From assembly GCA_963747775.1 (NCBI GenBank), contig CAVVGT010000009.1:310001-374000 (forward strand): a DNA stretch of 64,000 bases, written 5' to 3'. Positions within the stretch are counted from its first letter, which is position 1, and each line of letters opens with the position of its first letter. This document shows positions 27,242 to 38,000 of this stretch, piece by piece. Both the position numbers and the translations under genes were made by a program. Source of the stretch: JAGVSZ01 sp963747775. Its GTDB lineage: Bacteria; Pseudomonadota; Gammaproteobacteria; Burkholderiales; SG8-39. The notes under the pieces are model-generated. The model was not told where the DNA came from, did no database searches, and saw nothing but the letters and a program-made list of their open reading frames with translations.

Positions 27242-27529
27242 GCTGCTGCCCTGGGATTGTTGCTCGCGCGCAGCGCGCTTTCGCAGATGGACGTTCCCAC
27301 TCGGAGCGCCTTCGTGATGGCTGTAGTGACCCCGGCCGAGCGAGCGGCGGCGGCGGCGAGCTTCACCACGGCGACCCGCCACTTCGCCGCAGCGGTCAGC
27401 CCGGCACTCGCTGGTGCGTAGTTCGGGGCGAGCGCGATCGCCGCGCCACTGGTGGCGTGCGGCGTGCTGAAGATCGCTTACGACCTGTCGCTATTCGCGG
27501 CGTTCCGACGAATAAAGCCGCGGTCCTGA
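27242..27529 (+). pseudogene. C-terminal remnant of an MFS transporter
   Basis: This frame reads LLLARSALSQMDVPTRSAFVMAVVTPAERAAAAS..., the periplasmic loop and last helices of a major facilitator family member, and ends in LKIAYDLSLFAAFRRIKP before a TGA. An in-frame TAG at 27419 interrupts it and nothing upstream provides the N-terminal ten helices. It is a decayed fragment. Confidence 0.6.
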
Positions 27530-27574
27530 CCGCGCATAGCGACGCCGGCGAAGGACTTGCCGGTCGTCTTCAGC

Positions 27575-28801
27575 TCACTTCGAGATGCTGACCAGGGTCA
27601 CTGCGTTGACCAGACTGTTGGCCAGCACGAAGTTGCCGTCCGGCGTCACCGAGGTGTTGCGCACGATGTTGCCGCCGCCCGGGATCGCCCAGCTCTGGAA
27701 CTGCGCGGTCTTGGGATCGAAGCGCACCACCGTGTTCGGGGTCGTTCCAGACTCGCTGTACCAGATGACGTCGTTGATCGCCGAAATGCCGTAGGGCTCG
27801 GACTTCATGCCGCTCGGGGACAGCCACTCGGTCACCTTGCCGGTCGCGGGATCGAGGCGGCCCAGATAGCCCCGCGAGAAGTCGGCATACCAGACGATGT
27901 CGTCGCTCGTGATCGCGATGCGCCGCGGGCGGGAGCCCGGATCCGGCAACGCATATTCGCGAATCTGCAGCGTCTTCGGATCGACGCTTCCGACCTTGTT
28001 GGTGCCGAATGCGACGTAGAACACGGTGCCTTTCGAATTCACCGCCATTCCGTAGGGGCGCGACTTCGCCGTAGGCGGCGTGAGCAGCTTGATCTCCCCG
28101 GTATTCGGATCGAGCCGCCCGACGCGGTTCGCGTTCTGCGCCACGAACCACAGAATTCCACTTTGATCGAAGATCAGGGTGTGCGGATCCTTGACCTCCG
28201 GGTCGGGCATCTTGTACTCGGTGACCGCACCCGTCTTCGGGTCGAGCTTGCCGATCAACGCGCCGGTGTTGCCGGTGTACCAGATGTTGCCGTCTCGGTC
28301 CTCGACCAGGCCATGCGGTCCGGAATGAGGCGTCGTCAGGGGAAATTCCCTGATCGTGCCGGTCTTCGGATCGACCCGGCCGAGCACGTTGTTCATCTGG
28401 CCGGTGTACCAGAGCGCGCCATCCTTCGTCGCCAGCGGATCGTGCGGCCGCGACCCGGGCGTGGGCACTTGCCAGGACTTGATCGCAACCTTGGCGGGTC
28501 CCGGGATCACCACCCCGGCGGGCTTCACCTTCTCCGGGAAGTTCTTCGCCAAGTACTCCGTCATCGTCGCGAGCTGATCAGGCGGGATGGGAACGCCGTG
28601 GTTGGTCATCATCCGCATGACGGTGCGCCATCCTTCGGCCGTGTAGCCGGCACCGACGCGCGCATGGAACGCGTGGCAGCTGTTGCACTGGGCCGCGACC
28701 AGGTCCTTGCCCTTGCCCTCGGGCAACTCCTGGCTCCAGGCGGGAAGCGCGGAGCAGAACGCAAGAGCTCCGATCACGTGCGAGCGCAATTGCCTGGACA
28801 T
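27575..28801 (-). CDS. exported cytochrome c fused to a streptogramin-lyase-like beta-propeller
   Basis: A 408-residue periplasmic protein. A signal peptide (ending PAWSQ) is followed by a short cytochrome c domain with CNSCH (about residues 39-43) and an axial methionine candidate in MMTNHG. From about residue 115 onward, six or seven repeats of the form (D)G.(L)WYT....(L)GR(L)DP.TG form a propeller like virginiamycin B lyase (Vgb). Vgb lyases use His and Glu residues in the propeller; the haem domain suggests instead an electron-transfer or oxidoreductase role. It converges on the MFS remnant. Confidence 0.8.
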   Translation of the reverse strand: MSRQLRSHVIGALAFCSALPAWSQELPEGKGKDLVAAQCNSCHAFHARVGAGYTAEGWRTVMRMMTNHGVPIPPDQLATMTEYLAKNFPEKVKPAGVVIPGPAKVAIKSWQVPTPGSRPHDPLATKDGALWYTGQMNNVLGRVDPKTGTIREFPLTTPHSGPHGLVEDRDGNIWYTGNTGALIGKLDPKTGAVTEYKMPDPEVKDPHTLIFDQSGILWFVAQNANRVGRLDPNTGEIKLLTPPTAKSRPYGMAVNSKGTVFYVAFGTNKVGSVDPKTLQIREYALPDPGSRPRRIAITSDDIVWYADFSRGYLGRLDPATGKVTEWLSPSGMKSEPYGISAINDVIWYSESGTTPNTVVRFDPKTAQFQSWAIPGGGNIVRNTSVTPDGNFVLANSLVNAVTLVSISK

Positions 28802-29009
28802 GACTTCTCCCCTAAAGAGACTGGCACGAAACCGCCTCGACGCAGCGGCGACCGAGGGAACGCTTGTGACGATAGTAGTCCAGGACGCTCACGAGGGGGA
28901 GCAGTCTTGCGGGAATAGCAACGCAAGCCCTCGTCAGAAACGGGTGCCGGGCGCGCCGCAGCGGAGTAGCAGGTGCGGATATCATTCGCGTCGACGGCAC
29001 GCCCGAGAC

Positions 29010-30710
29010 ATGCCCACCCGCCGCGCTGTCCTCAAATCGCTACTCGCCGCGCCGCTCGTTCTGACGCCGCTCGGCCCGAGGCCGGTCGCGGCGCAAGGAC
29101 AAATCGCGATGCTGGACCTGCGTCGGCAGCCGCAGTTCGTGAACCGGCTACCGCGCCCGGCCCTTGCGACGCCGGTTGCTGGAACGCGACACTTCGACAT
29201 CGCCGCACGGCAGTTCCGCGGCTGGGTCGGGGTCGTCGATCCGCACACGCGTCGCCCGCTCGAGACGACGCTCTGGGGCTACGACGGCGCCTATCCCGGG
29301 CCGACCTTCGTCGTGCGTCGCGGCGAGCCGGTGACCGTGCGCTGGACCAATGCGCTCGTCGCGGACGGGCGGATGCTGCCGCACCTGCTCCCCGTCGACC
29401 GCACCATTCACATGGCGCACACGCATTCGGGACCGCCGGGCGGCACGCCGATCGTCACCCATCTGCACGGCGGGCACGTGGAGTCTGCGAGCGACGGCGA
29501 GCCGGAAGCCTGGTTCACGCCCGGATTCGCGGAGCGCGGTCCGACCTTCGCGAAAGAGGTCTATCGGTACGACAACGACCAGGAAGCCGCCACGCTCTGG
29601 TATCACGATCACGCGCTCGGGCTGACGCGGCTCAACGTCGGCGCCGGGCTCGCAGGCTTCTATCTGATCCGCGACGAGAACGAGGGCCACCTCGGGCTTC
29701 CCGCCGGCGATAGCGAGATTCCGCTCCTCATCCAGGACCGGACCTTCACGGCGCGCGGCGAGCTTTTCATCGCCTCGCACCCAGCGCACGCCGGCGCCCC
29801 CGACCCGAGCATTCAGCCCGAGGAGTTCGGTGCCGGCATCCTTGTCAACGGAATGCTCTGGCCGTACGAGGCGGTCGAGCCGCGGCGCTACCGGTTGCGC
29901 TTCCTGAACGGCTCGGACTCGCGGTTCTATGCGCTCGCATTCGAGCCGCGCCTGCCCTTCGTCATGATCGGCGCGGATGCGGGCTTCCTCGAAGCGCCCG
30001 TCGTCCTCGACCGCCTCGTCCTCGCGCCCGCCGAGCGCGCGGACGTGATCGTCGATTTCTCGCGCGCGAGCGTGCGCGGCAGGACAGCAATACTGGTCAA
30101 CACCGCGCCGACGCCGTTCCCCAAGGGAGACCCGCCGCATCCGCGCACGGCGGGTCGCGTGATGGCGTTTCGCGTCGCCGCGAGCGCAGCGAAGGACGAG
30201 ACCCGCATCCCCGATCGGCTGCGCCGCGACCCGCTCCCCGACCTCCGCCCCACCGCGCCGATCCGCGAGCTCGTGCTGTTCGAAAGCAAGGATCCGCACG
30301 GACGCCTCAAGACGCTGCTCGGCACTCTGCGCGAGGGCGCGAAGACCTGGCACGACCCGGTCACCGAGGACCCGCTGCTCGACGCCGTGGAGGCGTGGGA
30401 TGTCTACAACACGACCGCCGACACGCACCCCATCCACGTGCACCTCGTGCACTTCCGCGTCGTCGGCCATCGGCGCTTCGAGGGCGAGCCGAATGAAAGC
30501 GGCGTGCTCGGGAAGATCCGCTGGATCGAGGACGATCGGCCGCCCGGCGCCGACGAGCACGGCCCGAAAGATACCGTCCGTGTTCCACCCGGCACGCGCA
30601 CGCGCATCGTCGCGCGCTTCGACCGGCCCGGCCGGTTCGTCTGGCACTGCCACATCCTCTCGCACGAGGACCACGAGATGATGCGGCCGTTCGTCGTTAG
30701 AGAGGCGTGA
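29010..30710 (+). CDS. CotA/phenoxazinone-synthase-like multicopper oxidase with Tat signal
   Basis: A 566-residue exported enzyme with a twin-arginine signal (TRRAVLKSLLAAP). The copper motifs are complete: HLHGGH (151-156), WYHDH (197-201), HPIHVH (473-478) and HCHILSHEDHEMM (546-558) with the type 1 ligands Cys547, His552 and Met557. The segment GGHVESASDGEPEAWFTPGF is characteristic of CotA, bilirubin oxidase and phenoxazinone synthase. It should oxidise phenols or metal ions with oxygen in the periplasm. The frame is open further upstream, but the ATG at 29010 gives the Tat signal. Confidence 0.92.
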   Translation: MPTRRAVLKSLLAAPLVLTPLGPRPVAAQGQIAMLDLRRQPQFVNRLPRPALATPVAGTRHFDIAARQFRGWVGVVDPHTRRPLETTLWGYDGAYPGPTFVVRRGEPVTVRWTNALVADGRMLPHLLPVDRTIHMAHTHSGPPGGTPIVTHLHGGHVESASDGEPEAWFTPGFAERGPTFAKEVYRYDNDQEAATLWYHDHALGLTRLNVGAGLAGFYLIRDENEGHLGLPAGDSEIPLLIQDRTFTARGELFIASHPAHAGAPDPSIQPEEFGAGILVNGMLWPYEAVEPRRYRLRFLNGSDSRFYALAFEPRLPFVMIGADAGFLEAPVVLDRLVLAPAERADVIVDFSRASVRGRTAILVNTAPTPFPKGDPPHPRTAGRVMAFRVAASAAKDETRIPDRLRRDPLPDLRPTAPIRELVLFESKDPHGRLKTLLGTLREGAKTWHDPVTEDPLLDAVEAWDVYNTTADTHPIHVHLVHFRVVGHRRFEGEPNESGVLGKIRWIEDDRPPGADEHGPKDTVRVPPGTRTRIVARFDRPGRFVWHCHILSHEDHEMMRPFVVREA

Positions 30711-30771
30711 GCGCCCAGCGGCGTGCGGGCATGTCACGCCACCGTCCGGCCGATTCAGATGCCGGTGGCGG

Positions 30772-31333
30772 TCAGTCGGCGCGAGCCGGCCGGCTGCCCT
30801 TCGCGATCGCCGCCGCAACCGCCTTCCAGGTGGCGTTGAACGCTTCAGGCGTGAAGCCGGCGCCGGACGGCAACCAGTCCCCGGTGCTGCCGCCCGCCAG
30901 CGTGTAGTGCCCGACCACATCGAGGTGATCGGCGCGCGCGACGTGCACCACCCGACCGTGCAGTTGACTCAGCGTCGGCACGACGCCATCGCTAATACGC
31001 GGGGTCGCCTTGAAGGCGAGCCCTCGATCGAGCAGCCGCTGGGTCGCTTTGGACGGTTTCGGGTACGGGTAGTGCAGGTGCGGCCGCGCGGTCAGTGCGT
31101 GCAGCAGCCTGAACAGCGCGCGCAGCGCGATGTACTCCGGATCCACGAGCGCCTTCATCTCGAATCCCTCGCGCGGCTCCGGTACACCCGCGACGACACA
31201 GCCGTAGTCGATTCCGCCACGATCCGCCACAGCTGCATCGAACAGGTCGATGCCTTCAGCTTCCGGTACTTCGCCTCGACCTCGACCTGAAGCCGAAGAA
31301 GCCCGGCACCAAGAACACGAGTCGTGTCGTCAT
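30772..31333 (-). pseudogene. lipase/esterase with large internal deletion
   Basis: On the minus strand an N-terminal piece begins at ATG 31333 (MTTRLVFLVPGFFGF, the oxyanion-region start of a lipase). After a few codons it breaks into the C-terminal half (DLFDAAVADRGGIDYGC...DGVVPTLSQLHG...DHLDVVGHY...DWLPSG). The central portion containing the nucleophile GHSxGG, about 200 residues in related lipases, is missing. The retained Asp and His of the triad cannot function alone. This is a deletion remnant rather than a sequencing slip. Confidence 0.6.
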
Positions 31334-31505
31334 GGCCGGATTATGCCGGCATGCGCAGGCCTCACTTAGAAGCCGCGCACCGCCCCGCCCGACTGCCGGG
31401 CGCATCGGACTCCGCAAGCTCGCCTGGTCCAAGCGGTCGCCGCCGCCATTCTGCGGGTAGCGGCCGAAGCGGCCGCGTCCACAGCAGGTCCGTCAAAGGC
31501 CAAAG

Positions 31506-31601
31506 GCGTATAGTGATCCACCTATAGAGGCGCTGGCAGTTCCCACCTCTCCCGCCCCCGATTGGCAACCCCGGGCCGTCGTCCCTCTGCGGGGGTTTGC
31601 T
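31506..31601 (+). promoter_or_regulatory. conserved GC-rich leader, copy A
   Basis: This 96-bp stretch is about 80% identical to 63654-63747, and both precede paralogous small genes. It opens with GCGTATAGTG, a possible -10 element, and contains GAGGCGCT-GCA, CCCACCTC and CCCGATTGGC. Before the start codon CCCCG (31569-31573) can pair with CGGGG (31590-31594), which would cover the G-rich ribosome-site region. It may be a structured 5' UTR controlling translation. Confidence 0.5.
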
Positions 31602-31904
31602 GTGCGTGTCATCGAACGAATCACCGGTACCGCCGAGGGTTACGTGCTCGCGGGCACCGTCTCCCGCGACGAGGGCGGCCGCTACGTCGCCGACGCGAAG
31701 ACCTACCTGCTGACGGTCGGCGGCTGCAGCCGCCCGCTTCGCTCCGTCGCGACGACTCGAACGAACGGACCGGATATCCAGGCCGCAGGGGCTTCGGCCC
31801 CGGAGGCGCGAACACGCTTGTGCGCCGAGGCGAAAGAGCGGCTCGGCGCCACCGTGACCAGCTTCGTGTGGCGGCCGGTATTGGCGCTGGTGTCGGCCCA
31901 ATGA
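31602..31904 (+). CDS. small conserved protein, paralogue of the gene at 63748
   Basis: A 100-residue protein from a GTG start aligned with the ATG of its paralogue. Both share the pattern MRV-ERI-GTA--YVL-GTVS-DE-G-Y-A and a C-terminal GASAPEARTRLC. There is no signal peptide or membrane helix, and I do not recognise a family. The even conservation across protein and leader indicates a real gene. Its stop overlaps an ATG (ATGA), though that frame closes soon after. Confidence 0.6.
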   Translation: MRVIERITGTAEGYVLAGTVSRDEGGRYVADAKTYLLTVGGCSRPLRSVATTRTNGPDIQAAGASAPEARTRLCAEAKERLGATVTSFVWRPVLALVSAQ

Positions 31905-32061
31905 GTTCCGGTGAGCCAACCGGAGCGCTCGCGCCGTCAGTCGTCCGCCGCCGAAATTCGGGGCGATTCTGATCCCGACCCCTCGATCGTCATCGCACCG
32001 CAGCCTCCGCCGCGCAAGCCGAAGACCGCATTTCGCCCAGACGTGGGGTAGAAGAGCCCGG

Positions 32062-35000
32062 CTGAAATCGGCAATTCTGCGCGCCTTCGGGCGCGCGTCG
32101 CCAGCCGCGCCGTGGGATAACGAAGAGTCCATCCGCGAGGAGCTCTTCAGTATCGAGCGTCTCGAGCAGCATGCCGAGAGCCTTGCGGCGGCCCAGCCCA
32201 TCACCGCGAGGCCGATGACCGGGCGATCTCTCGCCGCTCGGCTGAGGGACAACGAGTCGGTTCTGCTCGAAGCGTATCGCGCCATCGCGAACGCGGTCGG
32301 CGAGGGGCGCGCCATCACGCCGGCCGCCGAGTGGCTGCTCGACAACTACCACCTCGTCGAAGAGCAGATCCGCGAAATTCGTGACGATCTGCCGCCCGGC
32401 TACTATCGGCAGTTGCCGAAGCTGGCCGCCGGACCTTTCGCCGGCTATCCGCGGGTCTTCGGCGTGGCCTGGGCCTTCGTCGCCCATACGGACAGCCGCT
32501 TCGACCCGGAGATGCTGCGCCGGTTCGTGCGCGCCTACCAGCGCGTTCAGCCGCTGACGATCGGGGAGTTGTGGGCGGTCGCGATCACGCTGCGGATCGT
32601 GCTCGTGGAGAATCTTCGACGCGGCGCCAGGCGCATCGTGACGAGCCGCGCCGCGCGCCAGGAAGCGGATACCCTGGCCGACCGGCTCCTGGGCGTGAAC
32701 GCGCACCCGGCCGAGCCGATGCGCTCGGCTCTTTCAGCGATTACGAGCAGGCGCCCTTGCCGGAGGTCCTTCGCCGTCCAGCTCGTGCAACGGCTGCGGG
32801 ACCAGGATCCGAAGGTCACGCCGGCGCTGATGTGGCTCGAGGAGCGCCTGGCGGCGCAGGGAACGACCGCCGACGAGATCGTGCACGACGAGCACCAAAG
32901 CCAGGGTGCGACGAACGTGACGGTCCGCAACATCATCACGAGCATGCGCCTGATCTCCGACGTCGACTGGACGGAGCTGTTCGAGAGCGTCAGTCTCGTC
33001 GACGACGCGCTGCGGTCCGGCAGCGACTTCGCGGACATGGATTTTCCGACGCGCAACCTCTACCGCAGCGCGATCGAGGAGCTCGCGCGGGGCTCGAAAC
33101 TGACGGAACTGGAGATTGCGCGAGCGGCTCTTGCTGGCGCGCAAGCGATGCCAACGGCGACCGAGGCGGCCTGGCGACGGCGATCCGCCCGCGAGCGCGA
33201 TCCCGGCTATCACCTGATCGCCGGGGGGCGTCGCGCGTTCGAGGCGACGGTCGGATTTCGCGCTCCCACTGCGGAGCTGGCCGGGTCGTTTCAACGCCAC
33301 GATCGGCATCGGCGGCTATATCGGCGGCGTCATCATCGTCGCCGCGATCGTTCTCTCCTGCCGTTGTTCGCGCTGGCGGGAGCGGGAATCGGCGGCGGGT
33401 GGCTCGGTCTCCTCGCGCTTCTCGGGCTGATCCCGGCGATCGATGCGGCGATGGCGCTCGTGAACCGCGGCGTCACGAGAGGGTTCGGCGCGACGATCCT
33501 GCCGGGCCTGGAGCTGCGCGACGGCGTACCGGCGCACCTGCGCACGATGGTCGCCGTCCCGATCCTGCTCACGACGCAGGCCGCGCTCGAAGAGCAGATC
33601 GAGCGCCTGGAAATCCACCACCTTGCCAGTCCGGAAGGCGAGCTCTATTTCGCGCTGCTCTCGGACTGGACGGACGCCGCGACCGAGACCGTCGAGGGAG
33701 ATGCGCGCGCTCCTCGACGCGGCCGCCGCGGGCATCGCCCGCCTGAATCGCCGCTATGGACCGGCAGCCGGCGGGCGACCGCTTCCTCCTGCTCCATCGC
33801 CGGCGGATCTGGAACGCAGGGCAGGCGCAGTGGATCGGGTGGGAACGCAAGCGCGGCAAGCTGCACGAGTTGAACCGGCTGCTCCGCGGCGCGACCGATA
33901 CGACCTTCGTCGGTGTCGGCGGCCGCGCCCTTCGCCCCGCCTCCCGCCCCGCCTGCCGGCGTCCGCTACGTCATCACGCTCGACGCCGATACCCGGATGC
34001 CGCGGGAAACGGCCCGGCGGCTGGTCGGCAAGATGGCGCACCCGCTCAACCATCCGCGGTTCGATGCCGGCACCCGGCGCGTCGTCGAGGGCTATGGCGT
34101 GCTGCAGCCGCGCGTCACGCCGTCGCTGCCGATCGGCCGCGAGGGGTCGCTGTTCCAGCGCATCTTCTCCAGCATGAGCGGCATCGATCCCTACGCCGCC
34201 GCCGTCTCCGACGTGTATCAGGATCTCTTCGGCGAAGGCTCCTATACCGGCAAGGGCATCTACGACGTGGATGCCTTCGAAGCGGCGCTCGACGGCCGCG
34301 TGCCCGACAGCACGCTGCTCAGTCACGACCTGTTCGAAGGGACCTTCGCCCGCGCCGGCCTCGCTTCCGATATCGAGGTCGTCGAGGAGTTTCCGTCACG
34401 CTACGACGTCGCCGCCGCGCGCCAGCACCGCTGGGCGCGCGGCGACTGGCAATTGCTGCCGTGGATTCTCGGTCGCGGCGACGCCGCGACTGGCGAGCGA
34501 GGCAAGCGTGCGCTGCCGCTGATCGGCCGCTGGAAGATGCTGGACAACCTGCGGCGGTCGCTGTCGGCGCCGGCGAGCGTCGTCGCCTTGCTGGCGGGAT
34601 GGGCACTGCCCCTGCAGGCCGCCGTCGTCTGGACCGGCTTCATCCTGTCGACGATCGCGTTGTCGACGCTGCTTCCCGTGCTCTCCGCGATCGTGCCGCG
34701 CCGCGCCCGGATCACGGCACGCAGCCACCTGCGCGCCCTCGCCGCCGATGTCGGCTCGCCTTGTCCCTGACCGCACTGCTGGTCGTGTTCCTCGCGCATC
34801 AGGCCTGGTTGATGGCCGACGCGATCGGGAGAACGCTGTTTCGTCTGCTCGTGAGCCACCGGCACCTGCTCGACTGGGTCACGGCAGCTCAGGCGACGGT
34901 GAGCCCCCGGCTCGACCTCGCCGGGTTCTATCGGCAGATGAGCGGTGGTGTCGCCATCGGCATCGTTGCCGCGATCGTCGTCTGGTGGGTCGGGAGCGAC

Positions 35001-38000
35001 GCCTGGCCGGTGGCGGCGCCGTTCGTGATCGCCTGGATCGCATCGCCGGCCATCGCGCGCTGGACGAGCCTGTCGCCGCTCGTGGCGGGGCGCCTGCCGG
35101 TCTCGGCCGCGGACGCCCGCGCGCTGCGGCTGGTCGCGCGCCGCACCTGGCGCTTCTTCGAGACCTTCGTGACGGCGGCGGACCACATGCTGCCGCCGGA
35201 CAATTTCCAGGAAGACCCGAAGCCGGCCGTCGCGCACCGGACCTCCCCCACCAATCTCGGCCTCTACCTCCTCTCCGCCGTCAGCGCCCGCGACTTCGGC
35301 TGGGCCGGGACGACCGAGACCGTCGACCGGCTGGAAGCGACGCTCGCGACGATGGGCGGCCTGCAGCGGTTCCGCGGCCACTTCTACAACTGGTACGACA
35401 CGCGGGATCTTCGCCCGCTGGACCCGCAATACGTCTCGTCGGTGGATAGCGGCAATCTGGCCGGACACCTGATCGCGCTTGCGAATGCCTGCCGGGAGTG
35501 GATCGGCCGCCCGTGGCGAGCGCCGACCTCGTCGCCGGCATCGACGACGCCCTGCACCTCACGCGCGAATCCCTGCAAGGACTGCCCGACGACCGGCGGA
35601 CGCAGACGATCACGCGGCAGCAGCTTGGCGATGCGCTCGATGCGCTCGCTGCCGCGCTCGCTGGCCAGGCACCGATCCGCCGCCGCGGACATCGCGTGCA
35701 CGACTGGCGGAGATCGCGCCGCACGCCGCGACCATGGTCGACATCGCCCGAACGCTCGCCAGCGAACGCGGCGACGACGCCGGCGCCGAAATGCTGTTCT
35801 GGGCGGAGGCGACGCAGGGATCGATCGAGAGTCACCGCCGCGACGTTGCCGCCGCCGCCGACGCCGCGCGCGCCCTGGAACAGCGCCTCGCGACGCTCGC
35901 GGCGACGGCGCGGATCCATGGCCGGTCGCGATGGAGTTCGGCTTTCTCCTCGACCCGGACCGCAAGCTCCTCTCGATCGGCTATCGGGTCGCGGAGGGCA
36001 ATCTCGACCCGAGCTGCTACGACCTGCTCGCCTCCGAGGCGCGCCTCGCGAGCTTCGTGGCGATCGCCAAGGGCGACGTGCCGTCGCGGCACTGGTTCCG
36101 GCTCGGGCGCGCCGTCACGCCGGTCGGACGCGGCGCGGCGCTGATCTCCTGGTCGGGATCGATGTTCGAGTACCTGATGCCCTCGCTCGTCATGCGCGCG
36201 CCGGCCGGCAGCCTGCTCGAGCAGACGAGCCGCCTCGTCGTCCGCCGGCAGATCGCCTATGGCGCCGCGCTCGGCGTGCCCTGGGGGATTTCGGAATCCG
36301 CCTACAACGTCCGCGACCTGGAGCTCACCTATCAGTATTCGAACTTCGGCGTCCCGGGCCTGGGCTTGAAACGCGGCCTGAGCGAGAACGCCGTCGTCGC
36401 GCCCTACGCGACGGCGCTCGCGGCCATGGTCGATCCGGGCGCGGCGGCGCGCAACTTCGCCCGGCTCGCCGCCATCGGCGCGCGCGGCCGCTACGGCTTC
36501 TACGAGGCGCTGGATTACACGCGCACGCGTCTGCCCGAGGGGAAGGACGTCGCGATCGTCCGCGCCTTCATGGCGCACCATCAGGGCATGACGGTGGTCG
36601 CCATCGCCAACGCTCTCCTGGACGGGACGATGCGGGCGACGGTTTCATGCCGAGCCGATCGTGCAGGCGACGGAGCTGCTGCTGCAGGAACGCACGCCGC
36701 GCGATGTCGCGGTGGCCCATCCCCGGGCGGAGGAAGTCACGACGGCCGCGACGGTCCGCGACCTGGAGCTGCCGGCGGTGCGACGGCTCCACTCCGCGCA
36801 CGACGCCACGCCGCAGGCGCACCTGCTTTCGAACGGCCGCTACGCGGTGATGCTGACGGCCGCCGGCTCCGGCTACAGCCGCTGGCGCGACCTCGGGATC
36901 ACGCGCTGGCGCGAGGACGTCACCCGCGACGACTGGGGCGCCTACGTCTTCCTGCGCGACGTGCAGAGCGGCGAGGTCTGGTCCGCGGGCTACCAGCCGA
37001 GCGGCGTCGAACCGGACAGCTACGACGTCACGTTCACCGAGGATCGTGCCGAGTTCGTCCGGCGCGACGGAACGATCACCACGACGCTCGAGGTCGTCGT
37101 CTCGCCGGAGGACAACGCCGAGGTCCGCCGCGTCTCCGTCGCGAACACGGGCAGCCGGGCCCGGGACATCGAGCTCACCTCGTACGCCGAGCTCGTGCTG
37201 GCGCCGCCCGCCGCCGACGCGGCGCACCCGGCCTTCTCCAAGCTCTTCGTGCAAACCGAATATCTCGCCAAGGTCGGCGCCATCCTGGCGACGCGGCGGC
37301 GTCGCTCGCCCGCCGAGCCCGAAATCTGGGCGGCGCATCTTGCCGTCGTCGAAGGCGAGACGGTGGGCGAGCCGGAGATCGAAACCGACCGGGCGCGCTT
37401 CCTCGGCCGCGGGCGCGAGGTTCGGGCGCCGATCGCCGTGATGGACGGCCGGCCGCTTTCCAATACCGTCGGCACCGTCCTCGATCCGGTCTTCGCGCTT
37501 CGCCGCCGCGTGCGGGTGCCGCCGGGCAGGACGGTGCGCATCGCATTCTGGACGGTCGTCGCGTCGTCCCGCGCCGAGGTGCTGGACCTCATCGACAAGC
37601 ATCACGACGCAACGGCCTTCGACCGCGCGGCCACGCTGGCGTGGACCCAGGCGCAGGTGCAGTTGAGCCATCTCGGCATCGACGCGGAGGAGGCGGGCCT
37701 GTTTCAGCGTCTCGCGGGCCACGTGCTCTACGCCGATCCGTCGCTGCGTCCGTCGTCCGACGCCATCCGCCGCGGCGGCGGCGGGCCGGCGGCGCTCTGG
37801 GCGCAGGGCATTTCCGGCGACCTCCCGATCGTTCTGGTGCGGATCGACAACATCGAGGACATCGCCATCGTCCGCCAGTTGCTGCGGGCCCACGAATACT
37901 GGCGGATGAAGCAGCTCGCCGTCGATCTCGTGATCCTGAACGAACGGGCATCCTCCTATGTCCAGGATCTTCAGATCGCCCTGGAGACGCTGGTCCGGAC

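Noticed and set aside
28683..29009. Upstream extension of the multicopper oxidase frame
   Set aside because: Overlaps the cytochrome-propeller gene's start and lacks a signal; ATG 29010 yields a proper Tat signal.
31911..32051. Possible 46-residue GTG-started protein before the glucan synthase
   Set aside because: No ribosome site, no family and proline-rich low complexity; likely part of the synthase leader.
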